Below, piece by piece: positions 32,932 through 47,900 of a stretch of 64,000 nt of DNA (positions are counted from its first letter, which is position 1; the number at the start of each line of letters is the position of its first letter). The notes below the pieces were generated by a model that was given only the letters and a program-made list of their open reading frames with translations, made no database searches and had not been told where the DNA came from. A program made the position numbers and the translations under genes. Origin of the DNA: Enoplolaimus lenunculus (lineage: Eukaryota; Nematoda; Enoplea; Enoplida; Thoracostomopsidae); NCBI GenBank assembly GCA_030248215.1, contig JASANG010002458.1, positions 62,001 through 126,000 on the forward strand, read 5' to 3'.

Positions 32932-35900
32932 TTATTTTGCTCGTGAATGCCCATTTCGTTTCCTGTGATGCTTTTTTTCCACAATATTTCCCGATATTCC
33001 CACTGCGTAGCTGCCGTTGTAGCCATGCGGTAACACAGGATCCGAACAAAGACCAATCGGGTATAGACCGGTACAGTTTGTAGTTGACGGCAACAGCTTT
33101 GGCGAACGTTGCGACTGCGCTGCATCTTTATCATTTTTTTGATTCTCACTGTAATATTCAGCTAGCAGACTCTGAAAATAATCAAGGTACGTTATGGTCA
33201 GCCCAGATCTTAAACACGAATTAACAAATAAGTGAAAATTTGACATATTAGATTGTAAATTTATTAAAATTTCTACTAGCTTCAAAACATTGGCACATTT
33301 AGTAGTATTCTTTTAAAAATCGGAGCACATGTTGTATAAAATACCTCAAACTCTGTCGACAATAATAATTACATTCACTGATGCAGATTGCATAAACCAA
33401 AGACAAATAAACAATACTCCTTAAGTGAACCTGACCCATTTGCATATTGCCTAGTAATAGTTGAAAATGAAATATATAAATAAAATAGAAAAACTAAATT
33501 TTTAAAATAAGGGTTGCGCTATACATTTGTTGACGTCCGGTTCAATCCGACGCCGTCCGTCACCCGCACGGGGCCGTCAGTCACCATGCATCACCGTCAG
33601 GCGCCGTCCGTCACCCGTACAACGCCGTCCGTCAACTTGCAGCACCCGTACGGCGCCATCTGTCAACTTACGTCTCCCGTATGGCACCGTCCGCCACAGT
33701 GCAGTATCGTGCGCAAATAACTTACATGCGATAACTTATTGTACGAACGGTGACGGACGGCGCAGTACGGATGACGTACGGGTGACGGACGGCGCCGAAC
33801 GTCAAGTATAGAGGAACCGAAACATTGAATTTTTCTAGCTTAAACAAAGGAAGACGATTAATTGTCTGACGTTTAGTTAACGCAATCTCGAGTGGGGGGT
33901 GGAGTTTTTTCGGGGGAGTTCCTGGGTTCAACCAGGGGGATTTGCTAAATGGGGAAGATTTTACAAAATCCCTATATACAAATCGGTGTCTAAAAATTTG
34001 GAATGATTGCTACTTTTATCAATTTTTTGCTTAGGTTTGTGATTTTGAAGCTTAGAGGCGACGCTAACCCATGCGCTTTGCGTTTTCGATAACTGAAACA
34101 GGGGAGATTTCTCTGCACTTTTGTAGTCCCCCCCCCCGCCAGTAAACAAATGTGAGGGGGGGGGGCGAACATTTTCACTTGTAACAAAAATGTTTTGTTT
34201 TCCTGTTTTAAAAACTAGTTTCTTGTGCGAAATTTTTTCGTCAATTTTGCGTGTTTTTCAGGGGGCGGCTGCCCCATACACCCTTGCGATTTGAAGGGAT
34301 TCTAAGCAGGATGAGGGGGCTGCCGCCCTCCAATCCCCCTGCACCTGCACTACTTAAATCAGTGAAATAGTTTTAAACTACTTTGGTGTGTAAATATGAA
34401 AAGTGCTTAATGCGGAGCGGGGGTGGGGAAGGTGGGGGCGACAGCTCTACATACACTTCTTAGCTGTAAAGCCAAACATACTGGTCAACGTCACGAGCTT
34501 TATAATAAACGTTCATTGTAAACCTGACGGTAAGACATACGTATCCCTGTGATAAACAGCAATGACCAATATTAAACTTGAAGAAAAATGGTATATTTTT
34601 CCTAAACAATATTCTATTGGTCTACGAGGCTGCAGGAAAAAGAAACTATAGTATTGGTATGAAAGCGTGCAAAAAGAATCCCGTTGACCAGCGATAAGCT
34701 GTACAAAACGGAGTAGAAGACGCAAAACATCCAAAATGCAAATAACACTAATTGAATCTTAAACTGAAAAACAGTCAATACAGCGGCCCATAGCACAGAC
34801 AATCCAATGCTGAAACAAACAGTGTTTTCAACTTAATAACACTGCAGAATTTAAGCCACTGCAACTTATCTGCAACAATTCTGGGTCCGTACAGAAACGC
34901 AACGAAACCAAAACCAGGCCGGAAAAAAACAGAAACTGTAAGAAATATGTTATGCGAAAGGAAGTGCAAATTGGAGTGCAAATTGCAGTGCAAAAGTTAT
35001 ACTTTTATACCAATTTCCTTTAAAAAATCCACATTTGGAATTTGAAAGTTGAGTGATGACAAAACAGCCACTCTTTCGTTAACATATTGTGAAGAATCAT
35101 TGGCATCAACTGTGAAATGCGCAGAAATGAATTCTGTACTGTCTGCAGAATAACCGTCAGCACTTTCGCACGACAAAAGTATTTTCTAAATAAATATGCA
35201 ACGTTCACGCTTGACATGGCCTATACATCAAGCTTGGAAGAGTCGATTGCCGGCTACAAAATATTTCCGCGCTGAAATTTTACAGCCTCCGAATCTCCCA
35301 ATTTGTTTCTATACGACTTTTTTCTTAAGTACACAGTCCGCGTTAGCGTATTCATTAAAATGCAGGTATATATATAGGTGTATTAACCTTCAAGCGTTCA
35401 ATAAAAAGCTTTCTTGATACACAGAAATGCAATAAAGATATAAAACAAAGTACATATATTTTGATTGATGGAAACACTTAGCTTACCTCAAGCCTCGGTT
35501 GGATATCGCCTAAATGAGGGCGATTGCTACAATCTCCGGACCAAGCAGTCGACATTATATGCCAACATTCATCATCGAACGATGCTAAACGTTCAGGCCG
35601 CGCGCCTTTTTTCACTGAATTCCACAACTGGTCTTTTGATGCACATACTTCAAAATTTTGAGGTAACCGGACATGCCCAGCACAAATATACCAGAACAAA
35701 ATCTGAAAAATCAATAACATGCCGTGATTGACAAAAGTAAGAGCAAATCAAATTTAAAATGCATAATATATAATAGTAACAATAAACGCCGCATATTATG
35801 CCTTGAACATTTTGTATGAAATGTAGTCAGTCACGAAAATAATCTGTAATATCGCAACAATACAAGATTGTGAACGAAATCAGTTCGGTAATCTGAAAAG

Positions 35901-38900
35901 AGATCTTGATTTTCACAGCAGTAGTCAGCTGACCTACTTTATGAGGCACCAACCCAACTGTACAACAGAGCGTTTCACCGCTATCAAAGCTCAAACCCTT
36001 TAAGCATAATATTCTTGATTGATTGTCAGCATTGTTAAATCAACAACAAACAGCACACATTCTAAAATGCGATGTCAGGCTGTTCGTGCGTGTTTGCTTC
36101 ATCAAGAGTTAATAATTGCAATTTAACTACTTACTCCAAACGCATATACATCTACCGACCCGTCATAATGGCCCGAAAACAGCTCAGGAGCCATATGAAT
36201 GGGTGTTCCGACTACAGAACCGCTCATCATTGCTTCCGGTTTACAAAATCCCAGATCGGTAATTTTTCCTCGGTTGTGATTGTCAAGCTAAATATTGATT
36301 ATACATTTACTGAACCGCAAATTCATCACATGGACACTTGTGTAAATTAAGATTAGTAGAAGTGCATGTACTGAGCGAAGTTCGGACATACATACTTTTT
36401 AGTCTGTCTAGTTAAACATTCCAGACTTACAAAGTACAAACGCATATTTTGACCCACTTACTTTCCAATCAAGCTAATATGCAAACTAAGTAGTTATAAC
36501 CTCCCCATGGGACCCCACTTAAGTGGCTGTCCCAGGAGAAAGTTTTTCAGCTGACTAACAGTGAAAAACGGGTGGGTTCCATTGCAATACTTTCAGACTA
36601 CAATTGTAATTCAAATTTCAAAATTTGTCCCTCTGAAGATTCTCTCCTGGGACAGCCATCTATGTGGGGCCTCATGGGCTATAACTACGTTTTTGAAACA
36701 CAGCTTTTTAAGCTGTTTCTTTTATTAGCTTAATAAATAGTAAACTTTTCTATTTTAGGTTCTCCAAAAGATAGAAAAAAGAATATTGTCATGTTTATTA
36801 CATTTTGTGTTATACATCTTGTTTTTGTTCTTTATTTTTTGAGCAAATTTAGAAATGGTGTGGGGAGTTTGGCTGGTTTACTATTAGTGGAGCTGTTTAG
36901 TATGCTGAGGCGTGTGCCTAAGTTTCATATTGGGTGATGGACCTAAGTTTGGTGCATTTTGTTCAAGCCTAACCTTAGGCACTCAATTTAGTTTTGTGTA
37001 ATCTAACTCACCTTGCCAATCCTTGTCTTAGTTTAGTCTAAATACATACCCACCCTTTAGAGTATACGGCCGATGTAAATTATAGGGGCCTGTCCGTTGG
37101 TAGACAGGGAGAGTGGGGGCTCAGCGTCTTGTAAGCTTTTAAGCAGGCCTCTATAGTTAACATTGGTCGAATATACTGTCAGTAACAGCGAAAATTGTAG
37201 TGGTGAATTAATATACAAAGCGCAGAATAATGGGATAAGTGCTAATAGGGCTAGTGTCAAGTGCATATTCTTTATAGATGTGTGTACACTTAAGCCTTCG
37301 GTTCAAGTTCTTATAATTTAATCGTAATGATGCTTTAGCTTATAACCCAAGACAACTTAGTTTAAGATTAAGTCTACACCTATTTCAGTTTATGATAAGT
37401 CCTATTTTTCCACAGTTTATCTGAACCTTAATATAAGCCTATCTTGTTCGAGTTGTAACCAATCTCATGTTTTAAACGCCTCATGTAAGTTTCACCTATA
37501 ACAGCTGAAATGTTTTGCATTTCGTTTCAACTGATAAGGGTTATTTCAACCGATATGCGTGTCGAGTGGTAAAAATTCATTGACGTTGACGTAAATCAAC
37601 GTTTACTTTGATAAGCATTTTGAGTTCCAGTTTTTTATTTCAAACCTTTTGAGTTCGTATTTAATTAGATTGTCACGCAGTAGTTTATGGATCTTAACTG
37701 GCCACCATAGCCTGAGCATAACGCTGAGTAAGCCTAAGCTTTTAAGCATTGAGGTCATCTTTACATAAGCAGTAGAGCGACAACCTCATTTAAGTGGTCA
37801 TGTATGGCTTCGATGGCTAGCAACCTACTCAATCCGACTTTATTTTGCGTTCTATATTTAGGCGCCAGGGTACAACCAGAGGTTTGCCTCCCTCTCCGGT
37901 AAAACAAGCCACCTCCTTGTGCTTTAGAATTATTGCTGGATGTTCTGGAATTTTTCGTTGTGCAGCTTTTTTTTACTTTCATGTGTTAGTGACATACATA
38001 AATCTAAGCCTATGGTTAAAGCATTGATGTCCTGCATAAGCTTAAGCCTCAAATCTTCGGGTTCTATATCTCATTTATTTACTACACGTTATCTGAGTTT
38101 GCTTCCTATCGTACTTTACTTGCAATGTGCAGTTTACACATTATCGTACTTTACTTTCAATACGTATATATGTCTTAGCCCATATCGCAATTCAGCCCAA
38201 TTCCGAAATGGGTAGTTGGAATTACGGCTTGCGCTAGCCCAAGGCGAGATCATGTCTGATAAATCTGTGCATTTACTGATTGGTTACTAGATAGTCTTAC
38301 GTAATCGTGCTTGATTCCACTTTGCTCGGTAAAACAAACTGTTTGGTAACCAACAGGCGGCGATTACTTAGCTAATCATTAAAGAGTATTCGCATTAGCC
38401 AAGCACATTTGAGTATGGCATTAAGGTAGTTACCAATCACAAGGCGTACACTTGTCGCATAGAAAGAATTACGGCGTGGGCTACCTCAAGTCGTAATCAC
38501 GCCCTGGACTATCCCAATTCGGAATTGAGTTAACCCAATTCGGAATTGGGCTAAATTACGACTTGGCCTACGATATATACTTGCTTTGAAGGCTGGTGTG
38601 TTTAAAATAGGCTAACATGATGTGGGTCCCAATTTTTTATTTAATTAAGCTTTCAAAAGATAGCAATGTAAAATATTCGTGGTAACATTTTTGTGTACTT
38701 CACTTCATTCAAAGTCAAACAATTTGATGAATAAATTTCTGGCACCTTTTTTTGTTTACTTTTTGTTTAATAAACCGCCAAGATAGCCAAAATCAAAAAT
38801 ATTCCCGGCGCCGTTTCTTATTTGGTTACACCTATTAAAAGTCAACAAAATATCTTATAAACTGCTTTTACGATCCAATATTAGAAAAATTTAAAAATTT

Positions 38901-41900
38901 CTCTGACCAAACATTTTTCGTGCTTAATCTGGTATAAAATTAAACGTTCGAAGATAATTTTTGTTTCACTTGTTATTTTCAGTTTTGAAACTGTTAGTAT
39001 TGTTCATAAGAATTTAAATTCAAGCTGTGTTTCTAAGACTTATTATTACCGTATTACGATATCTTTTTGTCCGATTACTTTTGATGATCAACCAACTGCA
39101 ATACTATCGTCGCTACCAAAATGTGAAAAATATGCTGTATGGTATACTGAAATTTCTCTTGTTCTATCCTAAATCTATGTAAAGACCAGGTAGCGATAAA
39201 TTTTACAATTGTTGGAAAACAGTACTAGTAAAGTCTAAAACCAGTAGACTTTATTCGGTACAAATAAAAGACTGTTTTAAAATCAGTTTTGGTAAAATAT
39301 TTTAATATTTCAGAGTGCAACTACTAATTATGACATTATTAAGTATTTGTCACAATCTATAATGGAGCATCGCACTGATTGTAACAATGATTTGCCTGCT
39401 GACTATAAAACTGACATTGAAGTGACGATAATTAATTTGTCAACGATGTAACAATTTTCAGCGGACAAAGATGGAACGTTAGATGTTAAAATTTACGGCA
39501 ACAAATATGAAGTAAAAATTGCTAAGTATGTTTTTTGCAAAATCGTATACAGTGCTTACTATAAAGTTTTGCACAAATTTTGTAGCAGTGTTGTATCAGT
39601 AAACCCAATTTTAGTATAAATATTGCAATTTTCGTTTAGTTATGGGTCATGTGTGCACACATTCTTAATTATAACATTTCATGTTCCAGCTATGCAGTTG
39701 CCAGAATATTTTTCGAAAGTCGTCGATCAGTGTTGCGCCTGCATTTCGCTTAATCTCAAACAATGGCAAAACGATTTTTTAATTTGAATTGCATCACGGA
39801 ATTGCAGTCGTGTTCATCGGATACAGTAAATTTACATAACTCTGCTAAAGTGTTTGCTAAGACAATTAAAATGAATTTTTCGGTGGCATGTATTTTTCAT
39901 TTTCGGTTTATGGTTCAGGTAAATGGCAATTCCGGTTGCTGGCTGGCGCTAACTACTCAGCGCGTTCAATCGAGCTTAATAGTTAAATGATATGCAACAA
40001 GTCTTATGACATATTAAGTTGAGCGTTGATTATCAAATGGATGTTGTCATTGACGAAAACAAAAATGTGCTTGGTCAATTTTGTAATAATGGTTGCGTTC
40101 AAAATAACGTGGACAGTTGTTCAAATAAAAGTATGTTTATTTTAACACTGTTTAATTACAATATTCACACTTGCACGTTTACCAAGCGGATAATAAAAAT
40201 TCATGTTCTCTTTTTGAAATTTAGCAATTGAAACTCCATTTTTACCGGATCTGCTGCTCAATCTATTCCTAGTTATTTACCTCATGTTACACTGCCTGCT
40301 AACAATTTTGCAATTTATGAATTTAATGTAGCGTGTTATGGACAATTTCACTTAAAGACGCTTCAATCTTGTCCGTTTGTTGCCCCCATTCATTACATTT
40401 CATTCAAACCTTCGGTTTTTAGTTTTGTCCTCGCTACAGACAAATACAACCAAACACGTTATTCGATTGATATATTATTTTAGCATTTACTAATGTTGGG
40501 GTTGCAGCAGAAAAACTTAGAATTAACACACGAGTCACCCTCATTTGAGTTATGGGAGCTTGACCTCTTGACGTCCGAAGTATTCATCAACTAATTCAAA
40601 ATTATTTGTATATTTTTCGAAAATTTTATAACATTTCCTTATTGTTTAAAATGAAAGGATACAAAGCGTTGACGTCCTTGTAAAAATTTTCATTACCTTT
40701 TGTTTCGTAAGCGGCTAGCTATTGTACTCACCCTTCCACCACGCACGCAAGAACGAACATTCAAAACATTTCTGTCTAAATCGCTTAGTTCTAAAAATTC
40801 GCACAGCGAGGCATTCTTGCACACCATATCCTCCCATTCGTGAGACCACATTACTATTTGGTATCCAGTATTCCGCAAATATGCCAATCTTTCAGACGTT
40901 GCTTGACCGTATTACCTTCATGCGTTTATGTAGAAATGTGCTGTGCACATTACCATTGTACCATTTATTGTATCCATCGATATAGCATCTCATATCTTTG
41001 TAGATTGTACAATTGGCAAGACAAAATCAATCCACTTCCAATTTTTTTCTCTTTTTTGTGGACTGAATCTCAATGTTTTCAACATCGGCTATGTACTCAA
41101 GCCACTGATGACATTGTTGAGAGTTCTTGCATACTTAATCTTGGTTAGTTTTGATTGAGCCTATTACTCATAATACCACATTTTTCATATAGTATCGTAG
41201 GAAGACGAGGGATACTGCTGATGGTATTGTGTAAGTGTTGGGCGAAGATGTCAACTTGACTTGTCTCAAAAACATATCCATGATTTTTGCAGGCTGTTTC
41301 GAGTGCAACCACGTCATCAATAAAAATAAGCTTCTAGTGCTTCGTTCAAGTTATGTAATTGTCCTTCGTATGATTTCCTCTCAATCCACCGCCATTTTTC
41401 AAATTCTTTGCCAGCGTGTTGACCTATTCTATAAACGATCGAAAAAATGTTGGTATGCAAAACTGCCAACATATTGTCGGGCAAAATGCTTCGTTTGTAT
41501 AGCCAATTTTAAACGAAATATACATCGTATATATCGTGACAGAAATTGAGCAATCACAATAATTTTATGTTTAGGCAACTCGTTACTTTTCAAACCTAAT
41601 AGTCACCAACGCGTTGTTTGCCTTTGAAAACAAGAACATCGTTATCTTCCTGTTTTGCAACTAACAAATCACTTGCATAAAACATTGATGACTAATTGGG
41701 TTGTCTTTGTTTTTGCATGTCGAACAGTAGTACTGTTTGCAATGATGTTTTTGAAATGTCTGTTGTGGAATCGTTGATTTCAATCGTGACATTTTAAGTA
41801 ATTTTTGCAGTCTACATTTAAATGATTGATCAAACACATTTCTGATTGAAGCTTCAAAAACATATAACACATTCCGTTGATATTCCTTGAGAGGACCCAT

Positions 41901-44900
41901 TGCAGCACTTCCTACTGAGACACAATGGACAACTACTGAAGCATTTATGCATGTAATCATACGTTGGCAAAAGCTTTTACTTGAAAAAACCCTGTTAAGT
42001 ATCTTATCAAATCAACATGATCGTCATGTGAAAGTAAATATATTGGCTTACAATGCTCAGTTAAGGGTCGTTTAAAAATAATTGACTTTGAGCCGTCAAA
42101 AAATATAATTCTAAATTCTAATAAATTAGATTGAAATTTGCTTACTTCTACAATATCAAATGGTTTGTTCAGTTGCACTTCACAATTTTGGCAAAATTTA
42201 TGCACAGTGTCGCTACCTTCTGATGCGTGTAGTGATCTTAAAAACTTTGTGACTACTTATGTTAGGATTATTAGTACTGAATATTCGCAGAACTAGCGCG
42301 GTGCCTAGACAGTTGTTATCCGATGACGTATTTCTTGTGATTGACATAAGCTTCAAAATTTTCATAATCACCTGGTTGTTTCTGTCTACCTTCACCAGAT
42401 TTTGGAAATTCTGCAGGAAATAAATTCATCTTAAAATTTTTACCTAAAAGTCATTAATTTGAATTAAGGGTTGATCGAATTTTGTCCAGTCCAACCTCCA
42501 ATGAAGATTCACACATTTTTATGTAGGGTATATACTAACTGGATATTCCTGGCTGTCGATTTGTATTAGTATTTGATAATAATAGTGACCTTGATTTCCA
42601 TACATTTCGTCCACATTTCTGAATGTAACTGCAGTCAAAGATTTTAGTTTTGAACTTCTCACTCGGTCATTCTTTCACCTTTCTAATAGTAAGTTAAGGA
42701 AACACCCCTTTTGAACCATCGTTTTCAACTTTCGCTCTTTTAACACTAGAAGATTGCTCTAACTCAATTGACATGCAAATAATATTGTTCTGTAGCGTTC
42801 AGCTCCTCTTATGTAGCCTGATGTTCGTGACTTGAAATAAAATGTCCGTGTTAAAAGCTTTCAAAGAATTCGTAAACTCTTCGTCGACTGTTTGATAACG
42901 GAACACCTTTTCAGAATGCCTATTTCACAGAAATTATGTAAACGACATTTGGATTATACTATCAACAAAGGTTCAAGCATGCGTGGATGAATTAAAAATT
43001 TGAAATAAAACTAAAGATGTCTGTAAGTAGTATTTTGAGAATGGGACCCCACGTGGGTGTCTGTCAAAGAAAAGAATCTTCAGGGACGGGGTGAACAAAT
43101 TTTGAAATTTGAATTACAATTTCAGTCTGAAAGTTTTGCAATGGGTCCCACGCGTTTTTCACTGTTAGTCACCCTGAACACCGCCCGGGGACAGCCACCT
43201 AATTGGGGTAAAATGGTACAGGGGTTATAACTACTAAATTAATTATTAGCTTACTATTCCAAGACCGAAAACAGTTTATTTAGATTTCTCGCACCCAAAA
43301 ACCATTTAGTACTGAAATTATATTGGTTGCAATCGTAATAATTAGTGAAATAATTTAAAAATTCGTAATTTAGGCTCAACCAATTATGGAAATTAGCCTG
43401 AATCTCACAAACAGCTTAAAATTTGAAACCCCAATGCAAGGTTAACACCATAGAATAATAAGCTTTCAAACAAAAAAGCTTAAATTCTGCTCAGCAGTTC
43501 CTGAGATCGTCTTCGAAAGGACAGGCAGACGGACACACATCCACCTTTCGACCCCGAGTACAAAACATAAAACGCTTCCCGAAACTGCGAGCTTGGCTCG
43601 AAGTTTCCTTTCGCTTAATAAATTAAAGGTTGAGCTGATATTACTTTCTGAAATCATTACATTGAACAATGTTTCGTACTTGAGAGTTGAACTTTTTCTT
43701 CCAGTTAAAATGCACGAGGTCAGTTCAAGGGTAAACTTTAATGGTTGCACGGGACAACGATTTAAAAGTTATGGGGCACGATTTTGAACCAAAAAAGACT
43801 TCATAGCTGACCCTAGCAGTTTGTAGCCAAACCGCATGTTATTCAAATAATAAGCAATGTACCAAAACATTTTTCAGCTTGATATCTCTGTGAACTAATC
43901 CCTGTGAATGTAAAAATCTAATAGCTTCCACAACATCAAGCGCAATTCGAAGACGGGACGGCCAGCTAAGTCCAACACGAAGCGCTGTGTACAAATCGCG
44001 CTGAAAGAAAATTTTTCACAAATGCAACTACATTGACATTATTTACTGCGGCACAAAAAGTTCCGTCCGTTATCACCACTGAATACTACTCTCGTAAAAG
44101 TTGACTGTTTAAATATAAATAATCACATTCTATGCGATGTTGCAAAGTGAGTACTACGTGAAAAAATCATATTGTGAGGAAGAACATAATTTCATGATAT
44201 ACGCGAAGTAAATAAAAACCAAAATATATATTGTAGGCATACGGCGATAATCCAACCATAGTTAGTTCAACTGGTTGTTAGTTAGATCAACATCATTACG
44301 TGTAAATTGTTAATCCTTTTTACAATATTTCTGTAATATTGATAGCATGCATATCTTGCTAAACATATTTTAACCTTTAAGCGCTCCATTATTAACAACA
44401 CAGCACCCATCCCACTGCCTGGGCCACCGTAGTTATGATCAATTACAGCACCATGCAAGCGTACGATTCGTTTGTGTCTTGGCATATTTCTTAAAAGAAT
44501 AACAAAGTAGTTGTAGAACAACAAAGCATACGAAACTACAGACGATGAATCAAACTGTTGCGAATTGTAGCTCTAACGATAAAAATGCTTACACATGATG
44601 GATTTCTTGACCAAACAGTAATAACAGCTTTGACATGATAGTAGCACAAGAAATCAACAAAATCAGTTAAATAATGTAATATTCATACGTATCAGGAAAT
44701 AATACCCAGACTTCCTCAAGTACGTATTTCAAAAAACACCGGCGTTCCGTCGTTGAACCGCAATACGCTGAACAAATAAAAAAGAAAGTTTACTTTGTAT
44801 AATAAAATTCCAGGGCTAAATCATTCCAATGCTTATCGTCCGGAGGCACGACAGACTTCACTGCGCAAGGACCATGCGGACCCCATCGTTCGGATGCGTA

Positions 44901-47900
44901 AACGACACCGTATTGACCACGGCCAATTTCCGGCCCCAGTAGCGGCATTCCTTAAACAGTAATAAGTTTTAGCCATCTGCTATTTTAACAAAATATCAGC
45001 AAATTATAGACATGGAACTAAGGCATAAGCAAAGATGCGTTCATAAAACTGATAGATTATTTATGACGTAATTTTGAACATGCAATGAAACATGGGACAG
45101 TTTCATCTATTACAAACATTTTAGCTAAAATAATTTTTTCTTGTGCGACTCAGTCGCCTATAATATGTAAGCGGTAATCACAAAAGCGACAAAACTTACC
45201 GGACCTACATCAGTGCTGTGATAATAAAAACCAGGGTGCGACCAGATACCAAAAACTGACAGAGCCGGATAATCTAAAATCCGGCCGGAGCCGGAGAGTT
45301 AATTCGATAGTTTATTTAATCTCATATTCCTTTATAAGTTTATAGTTTGCATTCTGGTTAATTAAATCATATTACTGTTTGAATTACTGGTTGAGCGCAC
45401 TAATTATGGGTTTTTCGTAAATTAATAGCCTATCACTCAAAAATTACCACAAACACATACATTTTTTAATTATATATTTCCACAAATAACTGAAATTCAA
45501 GCAAAAAACTAAAATAAAGTGTCTAAGTAGCATTCAGATATCAGAACGTAACTCAGAATTCTTCCTTCCGTGGCCTATATTAAACGTGTTTTCGAGACGA
45601 AGATTAACACTTTAACAATGAACCTATTCCACTATTCTGTTTATGTAACGTTGCGTTCAGTTGCAATATTTGTTTGGCCTGTCTTACTTTACGGTCGGGC
45701 ATCCAGTTTGATACTATAAAATAGAGGTGTATGTAGTTTAGGACTTAAGGCTATTGTTTCGCTTAAGCTTAGTTTTCACTTATCTTTACGTTAACTGCAA
45801 CGTAAAGTACAAAGTGGCCGGCATGCAACCAGAGGCCTAGCCAGACTTTTGGAATGGGAAGTTACACTTGTTCTCAACTGAATTAATCGCCGTAAGATTG
45901 AAGCAAATATAAAACTGGTTTCCACAGTGAACGTAGTTTCAGTTACTTGAGTTCTAACTAACAGATATGCATGCAGATAAGTCTCACACCGCTCTCAGGT
46001 GTTCTTTGTGTACAAGAGACGGTATGTCACATGATACTTGTGGACATTTATGCGAATATCATATGGGATTCCAAAATTACAACGAATATCATATGATATT
46101 CACCGGGACAGTGCAATCTTCGCGTGCTTATAAATGAATAGAATGTGGGATGACAGAGGCACAGATGTATCTAAAAATACCAAAAGGAAGCCGGATTCCT
46201 TTCCGGCACAAACGCGCTCAGAACTATAGTGTGATATTTAAAAATTCAAGTAAGTCAATCTAAATTAATTAGTTTCATTTTTTCAAATTTTTAAACAAAT
46301 ATCCGGCAAGAAAAAATACCGGAGCCGGATGCCAATTTTTTTGTCGGAGCCGGATATCCGGACGCACACTGATAAAAACATGAGTTATTGGTTAAACATA
46401 CGTACTCACCGTAAAGCAATACATCACGAAGCGCTAAACTTTCCATTGTTAACCTTGCCATGCGCGGTGCATGCTGCTTGCGAAGCCGTAAATGGTACTC
46501 TTCGGCTTTGAGAAGCCTGCAAAACACGATGAACATACATATCTTTTTGAAAAACGGAAAATAAAACAGCTACAAAGTATACCGAACAACTGTAAATCCC
46601 ATATCCTTACTTAAACGGCGTCAATCATTATCCGAAGCGAATTCAAAATCCGCTTGCTGAATTTTCAATGAACAAAATTTTACTTCCAATCAAAACACTG
46701 CAAATGTTCATGCCCTGGCTGTGTCAACGTAACCTTTGTCACTCGAATCTTCCGTATTTAATCAAACACCTATCTTTATGATTGAATTCGAATCCGGAAC
46801 TCTTGTGTGAGAGGGGTTCACCATCACCATTCAGATACTAGAGCCTGACGCTCGAACCAGAGGCGGCTCTGTCTCCATTTCCACAAAGTAATTTGTGAAA
46901 CACTGTTCATTGTGTATAATTACGTTTACAGCGTATGCCTAAGTTAGTCAAAGTGTACTCTATGTGATAAGGGGATAACTAGCAAAAAACCTTCACTGCA
47001 AAATACCTTCGTTTATGGTACACATCGAGGCGTTCCAGCGCCCGGCAATATGAATCATGTGCTCGAATAACACGACCTTTAAGCTGACTACAAATTGATT
47101 TTGCCAATCGTGCATCACTCAATTGATCAATCACGTCATTTGCCACTTTTTGTCTCCACACGATTAACTGTTGAGTACTGTTGCCATCTGGCGGTCCAGT
47201 TACGCATCGATTGCTTCGCAGTCCACTAGTACTACTGCTACTGTCATACGATTCCGTACTGCATTCCGTTGAATTTGCTGTCAAAAACGGTGTTGTATCT
47301 TCGACAACTGTGCTATCATGTTCATTGGCACAAACGCTTTTATTCAACTGAGAAACCGAATTATCACCAACATTCATTCCAGACGACGCGTGTGTTACTC
47401 GCAGATCTGGAGCACTCTTGATTGGCTTAAAGCGATTTGGACCAATAACTGCCTGTGATGGTAAAATTAACAAAAATATTTATGTCGTAGGCCAATCTGC
47501 TATTCAGGCCAATTACTAATCAGCCTAGGCCAACGTGCCATTTTACGTAATAGCAGTCTGTCCTAGGCTAAACTGCTACTGAACTTATAGACCAACCAGA
47601 TTTGGTTATTTGGACTGACGCAATATCGTTAACCAATTAGTGTTGGCTTTACATTACTGTTGTTATTGTATATCTCACAATCACTATTTGGCCTAGGCCG
47701 AACTGCTAATTGCTCAGAATAGCACATTAGCCTGAATAGCAGGTTGGCCTACGACATATACAAGATTGAAAATGCAGTTCAATTCGCCTACGGACACCTT
47801 TTATAAATAGCGAAACATATTTCACAGACTGAATAAAAAAGCAACCATTTCAACTTCTAATTAACGCATTGTTCGAGTAAAGTCAAACACGACTTACGAT

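Noticed and set aside
44707-44770. Acceptor-flanked segment between DSTYK exons 15 and 16
   Set aside because: Including it would insert about 16 residues into a conserved kinase region; direct joining of the neighbouring exons keeps phase and matches the family.
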